Of a DNA stretch of 15,548 nt, positions 15,122 to 15,548 are shown one piece after another (the first letter of the stretch is position 1; each line of letters starts with the position of its first letter). Below the pieces are notes generated by a model. It saw only the letters and a program-made list of their open reading frames with translations, had not been told where the DNA came from and did not search any database. This stretch comes from Ochromonadaceae sp. CCMP2298 (Eukaryota > Sar > Synurophyceae > Ochromonadales > Ochromonadaceae). The stretch spans positions 1 through 15,548 of the forward strand of contig MU634112.1 of assembly GCA_026770595.1 (NCBI GenBank). The letters are read 5' to 3'. Position numbers and translations under genes: made by a program.

Positions 15122-15548
15122 ATGATCCACTCTGCGTTCGTACTGCACCGGGCCCGCGAGTTCCTGGGCTCCAGCGGCGACCTGCAACTCCGCGTCTTGT
15201 CCCGGGCCTGCAGCGATGAGATGCAGGAGGTACCGCTGGTGGAGTCGAAAGTAGATGAGTACTTATCCTCTGTAGCGTTGTTTGAGTGGGCGACAAACCA
15301 TATGGGAATGCCAGTATCCGAGGGCATCTACGAAGTGGCAGCATCTGGAGGGCACCTAGCTTTGCTGCAGTACTGGAGAGTGAAGGAAGAACTACCTTGG
15401 GAGGAAAAGATCAGTAATGCAGCAGCGAGGGGAGGCCGTGTAGACGTGTTGCAGTGGCTGCGAGCCCAGCATCCTCCCTTCCCATGGATCGAAAGCACTT
15501 GTACATCTGCAGCAGACAGCGGCAATCTAGAGGTGGTAAAGTGGCTGC
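15122..15548 (+). CDS. Ankyrin-repeat protein, 3' end outside the window
   Basis: A frame opens at ATG 15122 and stays open through 142 codons to the window edge, so the gene is cut at its 3' side. The first 70 or so residues (IHSAFVLHRAREFLGSSG, ending near DEYLSSVALFEWATNHMG) have no repeat pattern. Ankyrin-like repeats then follow: GIYEVAASGGHLALLQYW, ISNAAARGGRVDVLQWLRAQ and CTSAADSGNLEVVKWL. The A-A-x-x-G-x-L/V-x-V-L-x-W-L pattern, with Pro-Trp between units, is that of the ankyrin proteins common in algae, oomycetes and giant viruses. These repeats bind other proteins, and the partner cannot be told. The gene is divergent from the NERD1-like gene. Coding composition matches the neighbours, so there is no sign of recent transfer in the part seen. 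Confidence 0.8.
   Translation, partial: MIHSAFVLHRAREFLGSSGDLQLRVLSRACSDEMQEVPLVESKVDEYLSSVALFEWATNHMGMPVSEGIYEVAASGGHLALLQYWRVKEELPWEEKISNAAARGGRVDVLQWLRAQHPPFPWIESTCTSAADSGNLEVVKWL

Overview
This is compact nuclear DNA from a unicellular eukaryote, most likely an alga with a red-lineage complex plastid (a stramenopile is my best guess). The genes are eukaryotic housekeeping types. They are interrupted by short GT-AG introns of about 65-121 bp. The LON-domain protein starts with a hydrophobic signal peptide followed directly by Phe, as in bipartite plastid targeting of such algae. A selenocysteine-synthesis gene and an ankyrin protein of the kind common in algal and heterokont genomes fit this. 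The lineage is an inference, not a proof.

Layout: (1) 1-799, no secure gene. (2) 800-1026 (+), a spliced 45-residue membrane microprotein. (3) 1252-2898 (-), PPIL2-type U-box cyclophilin, convergent with the microprotein. (4) 3523-4581 (-), LON-domain protein with a plastid-type leader. (5) 4981-5601 (+), four-exon L51/S25/CI-B8-domain protein, divergent from the LON gene. (6) 6221-7833 (+), SepSecS. (7) 8076-9401 (+), unrecognised signal-peptide/single-TM protein with a very Cys-rich cytosolic part. (8) 9596-10306 (-), ELMO-domain protein. (9) 10686-11630 (+), proteasome subunit alpha PSMA1. (10) 12014-14715 (-), FG-GAP/VCBS-type type I or II membrane protein resembling plant NERD1. (11) 15122 to beyond the window end (+), ankyrin-repeat protein, partial. 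Ten introns are supported within coding regions.

The genes do not form one pathway: they cover splicing/ubiquitin (PPIL2), organelle proteostasis (LON), mitochondria (CI-B8), selenium (SepSecS), small-GTPase control (ELMO), protein degradation (PSMA1) and secretion (NERD1-like). Three gene pairs are divergent and share short promoters (LON/CI-B8, ELMO/PSMA1, NERD1-like/ankyrin). The most striking non-coding structure is a 98-bp near-perfect palindrome in the ELMO/PSMA1 divergent promoter. Six of the nine complete genes carry TGTAA on the sense strand at or after the stop codon, a candidate poly(A) signal. I see no mobile-element ORF, CRISPR, rRNA or tRNA.
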